The translations under genes were made by a program, and so were the position numbers. A stretch of DNA of 64,000 nt from Actinospineispora acaciae DSM 45401. Lineage in GTDB: Bacteria > Actinomycetota > Actinomycetes > Mycobacteriales > Pseudonocardiaceae. The stretch lies in assembly GCF_000620785.1 (NCBI RefSeq), contig NZ_JIAI01000001.1:806001-870000 (forward strand), written 5' to 3'. Positions 1 through 8,780 of the stretch are shown piece after piece. The notes beneath the pieces were generated by a model that saw nothing but the letters and a program-made list of their open reading frames with translations, had not been told where the DNA came from and ran no database searches. The first letter of the stretch is position 1. Each line of letters opens with the position of its first letter.

Positions 1-631
1 AGTACGGGATGCAGGCAAGGCCTTCGCGCTGGACGATCTCCCGCCGCTCGCCCTCGTAGGTGTCGCGCGAGACCAGGTTGTAGTGCGGCTGGAGCGCGAC
101 GTAGCGGGCCAGGCCCTCACGGTCGGAGGCGTCCAGCGAGGCGCGCAGCCGCTCGGCGCTGATGTTGGAGGCCGCGATGGCGCGGACCTTGCCGGCCTTC
201 ACCAGGCCGTCGAGCGCGGTGATGATGTCCTCGACCGGGACCGACTCGTCGTCGAAGTGGGTGTAGTAGAGGTCGATGCGGTCGGTGCCCAGCCGCCGCA
301 GGGACGCCTCGGCGGCGGCCTCGATGTTCGCGGGCGCGAGGCCCTTGTACCGGGGGTGGTCGCTGACCTTGGTCGCGACGACCACGTCGTCGCGGTTGCG
401 GCGGGTGGCGAGCCAGCGGCCGATGATGGTCTCGGACTGGCCCGCATCGTTGCCCGGGAACTGGTACATGTACGAGTCGGCGGTGTCGACGAAGTTGCCG
501 CCCGCGTCGGCATAGGCATCCAGCACCGCGAACGACTGAGCTTCGTCGGCGGTCCAACCGAACACGTTCCCGCCCAGGCACAGCGGGGACACGGCGAGAT
601 CGGATGGGCCGAGGGGGCGACGTTCGGACAT
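1..631 (-). CDS. aldo/keto reductase, 3' end cut off by the window
   Basis: The reverse strand reads openly from an ATG at 631 to the window edge (about 210 residues), beginning MSERRPLGPSDLAVSPLCLG. The N-terminal barrel strand GGNVFG, the active-site stretch VDTADSY (Asp and Tyr), the Lys in VVVATKVS and the His in LYYTHFDD are the catalytic tetrad of the aldo/keto reductase superfamily. These are NADPH-dependent cytosolic enzymes that reduce aldehydes and ketones. The sequence resembles the YajO/Tas-like AKR group of oxidoreductases; the substrate cannot be read from it. The gene is divergent from the FAD-linked oxidase at 668, with only 36 bases between the start codons, so they may share a promoter region. 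The C-terminal third lies outside the window. Confidence 0.88.
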   Translation of the reverse strand, partial: MSERRPLGPSDLAVSPLCLGGNVFGWTADEAQSFAVLDAYADAGGNFVDTADSYMYQFPGNDAGQSETIIGRWLATRRNRDDVVVATKVSDHPRYKGLAPANIEAAAEASLRRLGTDRIDLYYTHFDDESVPVEDIITALDGLVKAGKVRAIAASNISAERLRASLDASDREGLARYVALQPHYNLVSRDTYEGERREIVQREGLACIPY

Positions 632-667
632 GATCCGATTAAACACGCCGGGCCGAGGGAGAAGCCG

Positions 668-2221
668 ATGACGGGGACACGCTCCTGGTGGGGTTGGGGA
701 CTGGCCGAGGACGCCCTCTCCGACGAGGAGTGCGTCGCGATGGCGGCGGCGCTGCCGGGCACGCCGGCTCGGCCGCGGCCGGTTCCCGACGTATCCGAGC
801 TGGCGCTGCCGACGGTTCGGGTGTCCCCGCCGGGCTCGCTGGCCGGGGTCGTGTCGTCCGCGCCAGACGTGCGTGCGGGGCACACCTTCGGCAAGGCCTA
901 CCGGGACGTGGTGCGGGCGTTGCGCGGTGAGGTGGCAACAGCGCCGGACCTGGTGGCGTTCCCCCGGAACGAGGCGGACGTGGTCGACCTGCTGGACTGG
1001 GCCGGTGGGGCCGGGGTCGCGGTGGTGCCGTACGGCGGCGGCAGCTCGGTGGTCGGCGGGGTGGAGTACCGGGGCGACGCGCACGCCGGCGTGCTGTCGC
1101 TGGACCTGTCGGGGCTGGACAGGGTGCTGGAGGTGGACCCGGTCAGCCGGGCCGCGCGGATCCAGGCCGGCGCGCGGGGGCCGGTGCTGGAGGACCAGCT
1201 GCGCCCGCGCGGCTACACCCTGCGGCACTTTCCGCAGAGCTTCGAGCACTCCACCCTCGGCGGCTGGCTGGCTACGAGGTCCGGTGGGCACTACGCCACT
1301 CTGTACACCCACATCGACGAGTTCGTGGAATCGATGCGGGTGGTCACGCCGGTGGGCGTCAACGAGTCGTGGCGGCTGCCTGGCTCGGGCGCCGGGCCCT
1401 CGCCGGACCGGCTGTTCCTCGGCTCGGAGGGCATCCTCGGGGTGATCACCGAGGCGTGGATGCGGGTGCAGGACCGGCCGATCCACAAGGCGTCGGCGGC
1501 CGTGCTGTTCGGCGACTTCGGCGCGGCGGTCGACGCGGTCCGGGCGGTGTCGCAGTCGGCGCTGTACCCGACCAACTGCCGGCTGCTCGACCCCGGCGAG
1601 GCCGCGTTCTCCGGCGCGGCGGACGGGACGAGCAGCGTGCTGGTGCTGGGGTTCGAGTCGGCGGTGGCCCCGGTGGAGGACCGGCTCGCCCAGGCCGTCG
1701 GGATCGCCGCCTCGCACGGCGGCGTGCCCCAGGAGTCTCGAGGCGCCGTCGGGGCGTGGCGGTCGGCGTTCCTGCGGATGCCGTACCGGCGCGACGGGCT
1801 GGCCCGGATGAGCGTGATCGTGGAGACCTTCGAGACGGCGTGCACCTGGGACCGCGCGGTCGGGTTGATCGACGCGGTGCGCGCCGAGCTGCACCCGGTC
1901 ATCGAGAAGATCACCGGACGGCCGGGCGTGATCAACTGCCGGTTCACCCACGTGTACCCGGACGGGCCGGCGCCGTACTTCACGGTGGTCGCCACCGGGC
2001 GGCCCGGCTCCGAGGTGGCGGTCTACGACGAGATCAAGGCCGCCGCGAGCGAGATCCTGGTCCGCCACCGCGCCACCTGCACGCACCATCACGCCGTGGG
2101 CCGCGACCACCGCCCCGGCTACGACCGGCAGCGTCCGGAGCCGTTCGCCGCCGCGCTGCGGGCCGCGAAGTCCGCGCTCGACCCGGCCGGCGTGCTCAAC
2201 CCGGGGGTGCTGATCGACTAG
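668..2221 (+). CDS. FAD-binding oxidase, alkyldihydroxyacetonephosphate synthase-like
   Basis: A 517-residue FAD_binding_4 flavoprotein. The start is the ATG at 668, behind AGGGAGAA; the frame is open much further upstream, but that part overlaps the divergent reductase gene. The PCMH-type FAD loop PYGGGSSVVGG lies near residues 119-129. The C-terminal FAD-oxidase domain carries HHHAVGRDH near residue 474, the triple-His motif seen in alkylglycerone-phosphate synthases and their bacterial D-2-hydroxyacid or alkyl-DHAP relatives. The family uses non-covalent FAD to oxidise hydroxy acids or exchange acyl for alkyl ethers. I favour a generic FAD-linked oxidase, because ether-lipid genes are absent here. 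Its stop codon overlaps the stop of the molybdenum hydroxylase large subunit on the other strand. Confidence 0.85.
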   Translation: MTGTRSWWGWGLAEDALSDEECVAMAAALPGTPARPRPVPDVSELALPTVRVSPPGSLAGVVSSAPDVRAGHTFGKAYRDVVRALRGEVATAPDLVAFPRNEADVVDLLDWAGGAGVAVVPYGGGSSVVGGVEYRGDAHAGVLSLDLSGLDRVLEVDPVSRAARIQAGARGPVLEDQLRPRGYTLRHFPQSFEHSTLGGWLATRSGGHYATLYTHIDEFVESMRVVTPVGVNESWRLPGSGAGPSPDRLFLGSEGILGVITEAWMRVQDRPIHKASAAVLFGDFGAAVDAVRAVSQSALYPTNCRLLDPGEAAFSGAADGTSSVLVLGFESAVAPVEDRLAQAVGIAASHGGVPQESRGAVGAWRSAFLRMPYRRDGLARMSVIVETFETACTWDRAVGLIDAVRAELHPVIEKITGRPGVINCRFTHVYPDGPAPYFTVVATGRPGSEVAVYDEIKAAASEILVRHRATCTHHHAVGRDHRPGYDRQRPEPFAAALRAAKSALDPAGVLNPGVLID

Positions 2222-4587
2222 ATCCAGAAGCCGGCCAGCTCGGCGGTGCCCGTCCAGCGTTCCCACAGGCCCTCGGGGGTGGCGCCCCGGAGCAGCGCGG
2301 CCACCCGGGCGGGGCGCAGCGGGGTCTCCCACACCGGGACCCGCAGGGCGTCGGCGACCGCGTTCGCGATGGCCGCCATCGGGCCGATCGCGCCGGCCTC
2401 CCCCATGCCCTTCATGCCGCGCTCGGTCCACGGCGAGGGCGTGCACAGGTGATGCACCTCGATGTCCGGGACGTCGGTGCAGGTGGGCATCAGGTAGTCG
2501 ACGAAGGTGCTGGCCAGGGGCTGGCCGTCGGCGCTGTAGGGCATCTCCTCCAGCAGCGCCGAGCCGATCCCCTGGGCCACGCCGCCGTGCACCTGACCGT
2601 CCACCACCATCGGGTTGATCATCGTGCCGCAGTCCTCGGCGACCACGTAGCGACGGACCCTGACCTGCCCGGTGCGCCGGTGCACCTCGACGACGGCGCC
2701 GTGGCAGGAGTTGGAGAACGTGCCGCGCGGCGGGCCGTCCAGGTAGATGGTCGACTCCAGCCCGGGGTCCATGCCCTCGGGCAAGTCGTGGATGGTCCGG
2801 ATGGCGGTGTAGGCGACGGTGGCCAGGCTGACGCCGGCGGTGGGATGGCCCTTGACGCGCGCCATGCCGTCACGCATCTCCAGGTCCTCGGTACGGCATT
2901 CGAGCAGGTGGCCGGCGATCTCCAGGGCCTTGCGCCGTACCTCGCGCGCGGCCGAGGCGGCCGAGGCCCCGCCCAGCGTGGCGCCCCGGCTGCCCCAGGT
3001 GCCCATCGCGTACGGGCTGGTGGCCGTGTCGCCGTGCACCACCTTGACCTGCTCCAGCGGCACGTCCAGCTCGGTGGCCACCACCTGGGCCAGGGTGGTC
3101 TCCAGGCCCTGGCCGTGCGACTGCAGGCCGGTGAACACCTGTACGCCGCCGTCGGTGCCGACCCGCACGGTGGTGGACTGGTAGCCGGACTCGATGGGCG
3201 TCTGGCGCAGCGCGAAGTCCAGCGCGCCGTGCGCGCTCTGCTCGTTGTACAGCGCGAAACCCGTGCCGATCGCGATGTCGCCGTCGCTTCCGGGAACCTC
3301 GGACAGCTCCTTGGCGACCAGCTCCAGGGTCTCGCGGTACGAGCCGGGGTCGTAGGTCAAGCCGGTCGCGGTGGTGTACGGGAACTCGGTGATCACGTTG
3401 CGGCGGCGGACCTCCACCGGGTCGAGGCCCAGCTCGGCGGCGATCTCGTCCATCAGCCGTTCCATGGTGAACACCGCCGCCGGCCGGCCCACGCCCCGGT
3501 AGGTGCCCAGCGGGCACTTGTTGGTGGCCACCGCCAGGTCCTCGACCTCGTAGTTGCGCAGGTCGTAGGGGCCGGGGAAGACCTTGCCGACCATGCCGGA
3601 GTCGCTGCCGGCGGTCCACGGGTACACCGAGTAGGCGCCGGCGTCCACGACCACCTGCAGCCTGATCCCGTCCAGCCTGCCGCGTTCGTCGACGTAGGCC
3701 TCCACGCAGTGCAGGTGGTCGCGGGCGTGGATGCTGGCGAGCAGGTGCTCGCAGCGGTCCTCCACCCACTTCACCGGCCGGCGGTGGCGCAGCGCCAGCC
3801 AGCACACCAGCACCTCGTCGGCGAACACGTGGCCCTTGACGCCGAACCCGCCGCCCACGTCCGGCGCGACCACCCGGACCGCCGACTCCGGGAGTTCGAG
3901 CTTCTCGGCGACCAGGGTGCGGACCAGGTGCGGCATCTGGGTGGAGGACCAGAGGGTGACGCCCTGGCCGGTCGGGTCGGGCACCGCCACACAACCCCGG
4001 TTCTCCAGCGGGACGCCGGCCTGGCGGTGGTTGCGGAACACCCGGCGGATCACCCGGTGGGCTCCGGCGCGGGCGGCGTCCAGGTCGCCGGACACTCGGC
4101 GGCGTTTCACGAACAGGTGGTTCGACCAGCTCGGATGGATCGGATCGTGCTCACCGCGCAGCGCGGACTCCAGGTCCAGGACGGGCGGCAGCTCGCGGAT
4201 GTCCACCTCGACCAGCTCGGCGGCGTCCTCGGCCACGTAGGGGTCGGGGTGCAGCACGGCGGCCACGGGCTCGCCCACGAAACGGACCCGGTCCACGGCG
4301 AGCGCCGGCTGGGCGGAGTGTTGCCAGGACTCGACGGGCACGTCCGCGGCGATGCTCAGGTCGGGGCAGTCGGCGCCGGTGACGAGCAGGGTGCCTTCCG
4401 GCGGCGGTGCCCAGTCGCCGAGCCGGATGGAGTCGATCACGCCGTGCGCGATGGTGCTGCGGACCAGCCGCAGGTGCAGCATGCCGGGCAGGTTCAGGTC
4501 GTCGAGGTAGCGGCCGGTTCCGGTGGTGTAGCGGGCGTCCTCCACCCGGCGCACCGGGCGGCCGATCAACCCCGTCGCGTCACTCAT
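2218..4587 (-). CDS. molybdenum hydroxylase large subunit (xanthine dehydrogenase / CoxL family)
   Basis: A 789-residue molybdopterin-binding catalytic subunit, starting at the ATG at 4587 (MSDATGLIGRPVRRVEDARY). Visible family features are DVGGGFGVKGHV near residue 242, the cofactor-contact segment GTYRGVGRPA near 360, and the C-terminal GMGEAGAIGP near 727, which carries the catalytic Glu. The CO-dehydrogenase active-site signature with selenyl/sulfur Cys (AYxCSFR) is absent and GTYRGVGR stands in its place, so this is a xanthine-dehydrogenase-type hydroxylase rather than a true CO dehydrogenase. Such enzymes hydroxylate N-heterocycles, aldehydes or aromatic rings using water. It overlaps the iron-sulfur subunit gene by 8 bases and is last in the SDR-TPP-cupin-hydroxylase operon. 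Confidence 0.92.
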   Translation of the reverse strand: MSDATGLIGRPVRRVEDARYTTGTGRYLDDLNLPGMLHLRLVRSTIAHGVIDSIRLGDWAPPPEGTLLVTGADCPDLSIAADVPVESWQHSAQPALAVDRVRFVGEPVAAVLHPDPYVAEDAAELVEVDIRELPPVLDLESALRGEHDPIHPSWSNHLFVKRRRVSGDLDAARAGAHRVIRRVFRNHRQAGVPLENRGCVAVPDPTGQGVTLWSSTQMPHLVRTLVAEKLELPESAVRVVAPDVGGGFGVKGHVFADEVLVCWLALRHRRPVKWVEDRCEHLLASIHARDHLHCVEAYVDERGRLDGIRLQVVVDAGAYSVYPWTAGSDSGMVGKVFPGPYDLRNYEVEDLAVATNKCPLGTYRGVGRPAAVFTMERLMDEIAAELGLDPVEVRRRNVITEFPYTTATGLTYDPGSYRETLELVAKELSEVPGSDGDIAIGTGFALYNEQSAHGALDFALRQTPIESGYQSTTVRVGTDGGVQVFTGLQSHGQGLETTLAQVVATELDVPLEQVKVVHGDTATSPYAMGTWGSRGATLGGASAASAAREVRRKALEIAGHLLECRTEDLEMRDGMARVKGHPTAGVSLATVAYTAIRTIHDLPEGMDPGLESTIYLDGPPRGTFSNSCHGAVVEVHRRTGQVRVRRYVVAEDCGTMINPMVVDGQVHGGVAQGIGSALLEEMPYSADGQPLASTFVDYLMPTCTDVPDIEVHHLCTPSPWTERGMKGMGEAGAIGPMAAIANAVADALRVPVWETPLRPARVAALLRGATPEGLWERWTGTAELAGFWI

Positions 4588-5059
4588 GTGGCGCTTCCTC
4601 GGCCAGCAGGTGTTCGGCGCGGCGGGCGGCACGGAGGATGTTCACGTAGCCGGTGCAGCGGCAGACGTTGCCGGCCAGTTCTTCGCGGAGCTCGTCGTCG
4701 GTCAGCTCCGAGGACGAGCCGGCCAGCTCGCTGACGGTGAGCACGAAGCCCGGTGTGCAGAACCCGCACTGCAGTCCGTGCTCCTCGCCGAACGCCCGCT
4801 GCACCGGGTGTGGGTTCGCCGGCGTACCCAGGCCTTCCACGGTGGTCACCCGGTGGCCCTGCGCCATGGCCGCGAGCATCAGGCAGGAGCGCGCGGAGCG
4901 CCCGTCCAGCAGCACCGTGCACGCCCCGCACACCCCGTGCTCGCAGCCCAGGTGCACGCCGTAAAAGCCCAGGTCGTGGCGCAGCACGTCGCTGAGCAGC
5001 CGCCTCGGTTCGACGTCCAGCGGGTGCTCCTCGCCGTTCACCGACAAGGTGATCTTCAT
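4580..5059 (-). CDS. molybdenum hydroxylase [2Fe-2S] small subunit (CoxS-like)
   Basis: A 159-residue protein beginning MKITLSVNGEEHPLDVEPRR. The N-terminal plant-type ferredoxin domain has the Cys set GCEHGVCGACTVLLDG plus a following SC. The C-terminal helical domain carries CGFCTPGF and NVCRCTGY, the second [2Fe-2S] cluster. All eight cluster Cys are present and the length is usual for the family. It passes electrons from the Mo site on the large subunit to FAD on the medium subunit. The gene overlaps both neighbours by a few bases, indicating translational coupling within the three-subunit set. The electron acceptor is unknown. Confidence 0.94.
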   Translation of the reverse strand: MKITLSVNGEEHPLDVEPRRLLSDVLRHDLGFYGVHLGCEHGVCGACTVLLDGRSARSCLMLAAMAQGHRVTTVEGLGTPANPHPVQRAFGEEHGLQCGFCTPGFVLTVSELAGSSSELTDDELREELAGNVCRCTGYVNILRAARRAEHLLAEEAPHE

Positions 5060-5871
5060 GCCGCTCCCCGTTCTCGGTGCCGTGCCTGGGCCACCGCGCG
5101 CACCACCATCTCGGCCACCAGTCCGGCCAGGTGCGGCTCGTGCTCGCGCAGCTCCGCCTCGGCCACCGCGCGCAGCTCCTCCGCCGCCAGGCCGGGGTCC
5201 GCCCGTATCGCCGCCTCGACGGTGGGCAGCCGTGCCGGCGACCCGGGCACCCCGGTGATCGCCACCCTTCCGGTGAGAACGACGGCGGCGGCGGCCGCCG
5301 TCGCGAAGTCGCCGGTGCGTTCGGCGAACTCGGCGAAACCCCAGGCGCCGCCGCCCGGCCAGCGCAGCTCCACGATCAGCTCGTCCGCTTCGAGCGCGGT
5401 CATGAACGGGCCGTTGCCGAACTCGGCGGCCGCGATCTCCCTGGTTCCGCCGGCACTTCGTGCCACGATCCGCCCGCCGCAGGCCAGCGCGACCAGCGGC
5501 AGCTCGGCGGCCGGATCGGCGTGCGCGACGCTGCCGCCGACGGTGCCCCGGTGCCGGATCGCCCGGTGCCCGATGTGCCTGGCCGCCGCCCCGAGCAGCG
5601 GGTTCGTTGCGCTCACCCTCGGGTCGGAGCAGAGGGCGTGATGGCGGACCAGGGCGCCGGTGCGCAGGGTCGAGCCGTCCACGGCCAGCTCGCCCAGCGG
5701 CAGGTCGTTGATGTCGACCAGCAGCGCCGGCCGCGCCATCCGCAGGTTGAGCAGCGGGATCAGGCTCTGCCCGCCGGCCACCGGCTTGGCGTCCTCGCCG
5801 TGCTCGCGCAGCAGCTCCAGCGCGTGGTCCAGGTGCTCGGCGCGGACGTAGTCGAAGGGCGGCGGCTTCAC
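5056..5871 (-). CDS. molybdenum hydroxylase FAD subunit (CoxM-like)
   Basis: A 271-residue FAD-binding subunit starting at the GTG at 5871, which overlaps the cupin stop as GTGA; I chose it because the family begins with KPPPFDYVR-type sequence. The FAD-binding motif PVAGGQSLIPLLNLR lies near residue 31, and the second nucleotide-binding stretch GTVGGSVAHADPAAELP follows near residue 108. The C-terminal CO_deh_flav_C domain is intact. Together with the small and large subunits it forms the heterotrimer of an aerobic molybdenum hydroxylase. Cofactor maturation genes (such as CoxD/E/F or XdhC) are not in the window and must be supplied elsewhere. Confidence 0.93.
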   Translation of the reverse strand: MKPPPFDYVRAEHLDHALELLREHGEDAKPVAGGQSLIPLLNLRMARPALLVDINDLPLGELAVDGSTLRTGALVRHHALCSDPRVSATNPLLGAAARHIGHRAIRHRGTVGGSVAHADPAAELPLVALACGGRIVARSAGGTREIAAAEFGNGPFMTALEADELIVELRWPGGGAWGFAEFAERTGDFATAAAAAVVLTGRVAITGVPGSPARLPTVEAAIRADPGLAAEELRAVAEAELREHEPHLAGLVAEMVVRAVAQARHRERGAA

Positions 5872-6209
5872 GCCGGGCGGCGAACCGTGACGACGACGGA
5901 GACCGACTCCTCGGCGCCGTCGTTGCGGGTGGCGTGCGGCTCCCCCGGCGCGAACAACACCCCCTGCCGCTCGGTGAGGGTGAACGCCTCGTCGCCGGTG
6001 TCGAAGCTGAGCTGGCCCCGGACCACCAGGAACAGCTGCGCCTCGTGGTCGTGGTGATGACGGTGCCCGCCACCGCCCGGCGGGCAGTACGACAGCGAGA
6101 CGCTGAAGTTGTCGCCCACCGGCCACGGCACCACGTCGGACAGCTCCAGCCCGCCGTAGTGCCCGGCCGGCTCGACCCTCGGCGCCTGTTCGGCCTGGAA
6201 ACGATGCAT
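5868..6209 (-). CDS. cupin-domain protein
   Basis: A 113-residue single-domain cupin starting at the ATG at 6209, behind GAGGAGG. The metal-binding motif 1 GGGGHRHHHDHEAQLFLVVRG and the second motif with GEPHATRN supply His/Glu ligands for a divalent metal. Small cupins in catabolic operons act as dioxygenases, isomerases or ligand sensors; nothing in the sequence decides which. It sits between the TPP enzyme (17 bases upstream) and the FAD subunit of the hydroxylase (4-base overlap), so it is very likely part of the same pathway. Confidence 0.85.
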   Translation of the reverse strand: MHRFQAEQAPRVEPAGHYGGLELSDVVPWPVGDNFSVSLSYCPPGGGGHRHHHDHEAQLFLVVRGQLSFDTGDEAFTLTERQGVLFAPGEPHATRNDGAEESVSVVVTVRRPA

Positions 6210-6226
6210 CCGCGCTCCTCCTCGTC

Positions 6227-7891
6227 TTAGCCCGAGATGTGCCTCATGTACGCGCTCTCCACCGGCCGGATCGGCACCTGGAGCAGCGCCGGCGACGAGC
6301 CGGACAGCAGCTCGCGCACCGCGTCGGCCACCTCGGCCTCGGTCTCCGCCCGCCGCCCGCGCGCGCCCAGCCCGGCCGCGACGCCCGGCCAGTCGCGCCC
6401 GGGCAGGTCGAGCTGCACGGCCCGGCCGAACCGGCGGGCCTGCGGCAGCGCGATGGCCGTCCAGCACTGGTCGTCGCCGACCACCACCAGCACGCGGGCG
6501 CCGTAGCGGGCCGCCGTGTCCAGCTCGGCGACCGCGTACCCGATGCCGCCGTCCCCGACGAACACGACGGCCGGCCGGTCGTGCGCCAGCGCGGCCGCGA
6601 CCCCGTACGGGACCTCGGCGCCCAGCGTGCCGCTCTGCCCGGCGCGCAGGTAGCCGCCCTGCCCGTCCACGGTGAGCAGCTCGTCGGCCCAGAAGTCCAC
6701 GTTGCCGTGCGAGGTGACGAACGTGGTGCCGGCGGGGGTGGCCGCCGCGACCGCGCGCACCATCTGGGCGGGATGCAGGCGGGGGTCCGCGCCGGGCTCG
6801 AACGAGCGGTCCCGGTGCGCCGACCAGTCCGAGGCCAGCCGCCCGACCCACGCCTCGTCCCCCGCCACCGCCCCGGCCGGCTGGGCTGCCCACGCCGAGG
6901 CGAACGCCGCGAGGAAACCCCCGACCGTGCACGGCACCGCGAGGTCCACCCGGCCGTTGCGCCCCAGCCGGGCGGCGTCCGGATCGACCTGGATCACCGT
7001 CGTGTCCGGCCCGACACCCGAGCCGAACTCCAGGTCGAACTCCCAGTGGTGGCCGAGCAGCACCACGGTGTCCGCCTCGGTGAGCGCGGTGGCCAGCACC
7101 GGGTTGCAGGGCAGGTAGCCCGGCCCGATGCACCGCGGGTCGCGGTCCGGCAGCAGCCCCCTGGCCAGCCGCAACGGCGCGAACGCCGCCTCGGTGGCGG
7201 CCACGAACCCCGCGACGGCCGGGCGGTCCGCGGTATGGAAACAGTCGTCCCCGACCAGCACCAGAGTCCGCGCCGACGCCCGCAGCCGCTCCACCACCTC
7301 ACCGACCGAGGCGGGCGCCGTCAGCACCGGGGCCGGCCTCGGCGCGTACCGCGCGAGCAGGTCGTCGGCGGCGTCGCGGTCCAGCTCCTGGTGCAGCACG
7401 TCGGCGGTGATCTCCAGGTACACCGGGCCCGGCGTGGGCGCGCGCATCCGCCGCCACGCCTCGGCCACATACTCCGGGATGCGGTGGGCGTCGCGCACGG
7501 CCACCGCCCACTTGGTGACGGTGCCCATCACCGCGAGCGTGTCGGTGGACATCCCGGCGCCCCTGTCCGCGACCACGGCGGGGGCCTGACCGCCCACCAC
7601 CAGCATCGGCACCCCGGCCAGCGAGGCGGACACGCACGGGGTCACCGTGTTCGTCACCCCCGGGCCGAGCGTCACCACCGCCACCCCCGGACGGCCGGTG
7701 GCGCGGTAGCCGGCCTCCGCCATGAACGCGGCCGCCGCCTCGTGCCGCACGTGGTGCAGCCGCACCGGACCGTCCGCGCAGGCGTCGTACACCGGGTTGA
7801 TCGGCCCGCCGGACACGGAGAACAGCCGCTCCACCCCGCGCGCCCGCAGCGCCTCCACCAGGAGCCGCCCGCCCGTCACTGCCTCGGCCAT
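6227..7891 (-). CDS. thiamine-diphosphate-dependent decarboxylase/synthase, acetolactate synthase-like
   Basis: A 554-residue three-domain TPP enzyme. The catalytic Glu lies in HVRHEAAAAFMAEAGY near residue 50, the central domain holds GRNGRVDLAV-type sequence, and the C-terminal TPP motif begins GDGGIGYAVAELDTAARYG near residue 444. The motif usually ends in Asn-Asn; here the matching residues read Asp-Asp (VVVGDDQCW), which is uncommon. The family includes acetolactate synthase, benzoylformate decarboxylase and hydroxyacyl-CoA lyases, all acting on 2-oxo acids or their adducts. The position between an SDR and a cupin-hydroxylase set points to a catabolic carboligase or decarboxylase rather than branched-chain amino-acid synthesis. 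No regulatory subunit lies nearby. Confidence 0.88.
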   Translation of the reverse strand: MAEAVTGGRLLVEALRARGVERLFSVSGGPINPVYDACADGPVRLHHVRHEAAAAFMAEAGYRATGRPGVAVVTLGPGVTNTVTPCVSASLAGVPMLVVGGQAPAVVADRGAGMSTDTLAVMGTVTKWAVAVRDAHRIPEYVAEAWRRMRAPTPGPVYLEITADVLHQELDRDAADDLLARYAPRPAPVLTAPASVGEVVERLRASARTLVLVGDDCFHTADRPAVAGFVAATEAAFAPLRLARGLLPDRDPRCIGPGYLPCNPVLATALTEADTVVLLGHHWEFDLEFGSGVGPDTTVIQVDPDAARLGRNGRVDLAVPCTVGGFLAAFASAWAAQPAGAVAGDEAWVGRLASDWSAHRDRSFEPGADPRLHPAQMVRAVAAATPAGTTFVTSHGNVDFWADELLTVDGQGGYLRAGQSGTLGAEVPYGVAAALAHDRPAVVFVGDGGIGYAVAELDTAARYGARVLVVVGDDQCWTAIALPQARRFGRAVQLDLPGRDWPGVAAGLGARGRRAETEAEVADAVRELLSGSSPALLQVPIRPVESAYMRHISG

Positions 7892-7921
7892 GTCGTTGCT
7901 CGCCTCGCTTCCGTGGGCGCC

Positions 7922-8707
7922 TCAGTAGGCGGGTGCCTTCCCGCCGTCCACCGGGAGCACCGCGCCGGTGACGTAGCCGCAGGCCTCCGAGACCAGCAGC
8001 GCGACCAGGTTGGCCAGGTCCTCGGGCCGGCCCATCCGCCGCAGCGGGACCTCATCCACCCAGCGTTGCAGCGCCTGCTCCTCGTCGATGCCCAGCCGCA
8101 GCGCCGTCTGCGCCGCCAGCTCGTCCATCCGCTCGGTCGCCAACGGCCCCGGCGCGACCGTGTTGACCAGGATGTCGTCCGGGGCGACCTCGGCCGCCAG
8201 CGTCTTGGCGTAGCCCATCAACGCCAGCCGGGTCGCGTTGGACAGCACCATGTCCGGCTGGGCCACCCGCACCCCGATGGTGCCGATGTAGACGATCCGC
8301 CCGCCGCCGGCCGCGCGCATCGCGGGCAGCGCCGCCCGGGACAGCCGGATGGGCACCAGGCAGTTCATGTCCATCGCCAGCCGCCAGGCGTCGTCGGTGA
8401 CCTCCTCGCACCGCATCGACGGCGGCCCCGGCGTGCTCACCACCAGCGCGTCCAGCCGCCCCCACCGCCGCACCGCGACGTCCACCAGCCGCTCGGGAAC
8501 ACCCGGTTCGCCCAGGTCGGCGGGCACGGCGTGCGCGGTGCCCCCGGCGTCGGCGATCTCCTTCACCGCGAGCTCGAGCGCGGCGGCGTTGCGCGCGGCC
8601 AGGATTACCTTCATGCCCTCGGCGGCCAGCGTGGACGCGCACCGGCGGCCGAGGCCACGGCTGGCGGCGGTCACGATCGCGACCTTCCCGCGCACGCCAA
8701 GCTCCAC
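7922..8707 (-). CDS. short-chain dehydrogenase/reductase lacking the usual catalytic Tyr
   Basis: A 261-residue SDR, first gene of the catabolic operon, starting at the GTG at 8707 behind GGGAG. The Rossmann motif TAASRGLGR near the N-terminus and the C-terminal YVTGAVLPVDGG are typical. The catalytic YxxxK site is replaced: at that position the sequence reads SNATRLALMGYAK, so the Tyr and the Lys four residues on are missing, although a Tyr-Ala-Lys follows later. It may bind NAD(P) without normal dehydrogenase chemistry, or use another residue. The TPP enzyme follows 30 bases downstream. A 13-bp repeated motif lies 24 bases upstream of the start. Confidence 0.85.
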   Translation of the reverse strand: MELGVRGKVAIVTAASRGLGRRCASTLAAEGMKVILAARNAAALELAVKEIADAGGTAHAVPADLGEPGVPERLVDVAVRRWGRLDALVVSTPGPPSMRCEEVTDDAWRLAMDMNCLVPIRLSRAALPAMRAAGGGRIVYIGTIGVRVAQPDMVLSNATRLALMGYAKTLAAEVAPDDILVNTVAPGPLATERMDELAAQTALRLGIDEEQALQRWVDEVPLRRMGRPEDLANLVALLVSEACGYVTGAVLPVDGGKAPAY

Positions 8708-8730
8708 GTCGAGCTCCCTACCGAAGGTAT

Positions 8731-8743
8731 TATGTTACTTGAA
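8731..8743 (-). promoter_or_regulatory. shared 13-bp motif, site A, upstream of the SDR operon
   Basis: The plus strand reads TATGTTACTTGAA. Its reverse complement TTCAAGTAACATA occurs exactly at 11624-11636 in front of the GntR gene, and a 10/13 match lies at 14829-14841 in front of the NCS1 operon. The site sits in the 73-base gap between the exporter and the SDR gene. The flanks extend it to an imperfect dyad (GGT at one end, ACC at the other). I infer a GntR operator; a shared promoter element is the alternative. Confidence 0.55.
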
Positions 8744-8780
8744 CCTTAGTTGGATACGCGGCCTCGGACAAGCGCTCCCG

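Noticed and set aside
1369..4734. A 1,121-codon open frame on the plus strand over the oxidase and the molybdenum hydroxylase
   Set aside because: It crosses two clear genes in another frame or on the other strand, and has shadow-like composition without motifs.
2218..5871. Carbon monoxide dehydrogenase (CoxLMS)
   Set aside because: The large subunit lacks the AYxCSFR active-site loop and reads GTYRGVGR there, so a general hydroxylase is more likely.
6239..8749. An 836-codon open frame on the plus strand
   Set aside because: It is antisense to the TPP enzyme and SDR genes, both of which have intact motifs; the product is Arg/His/Pro-rich.
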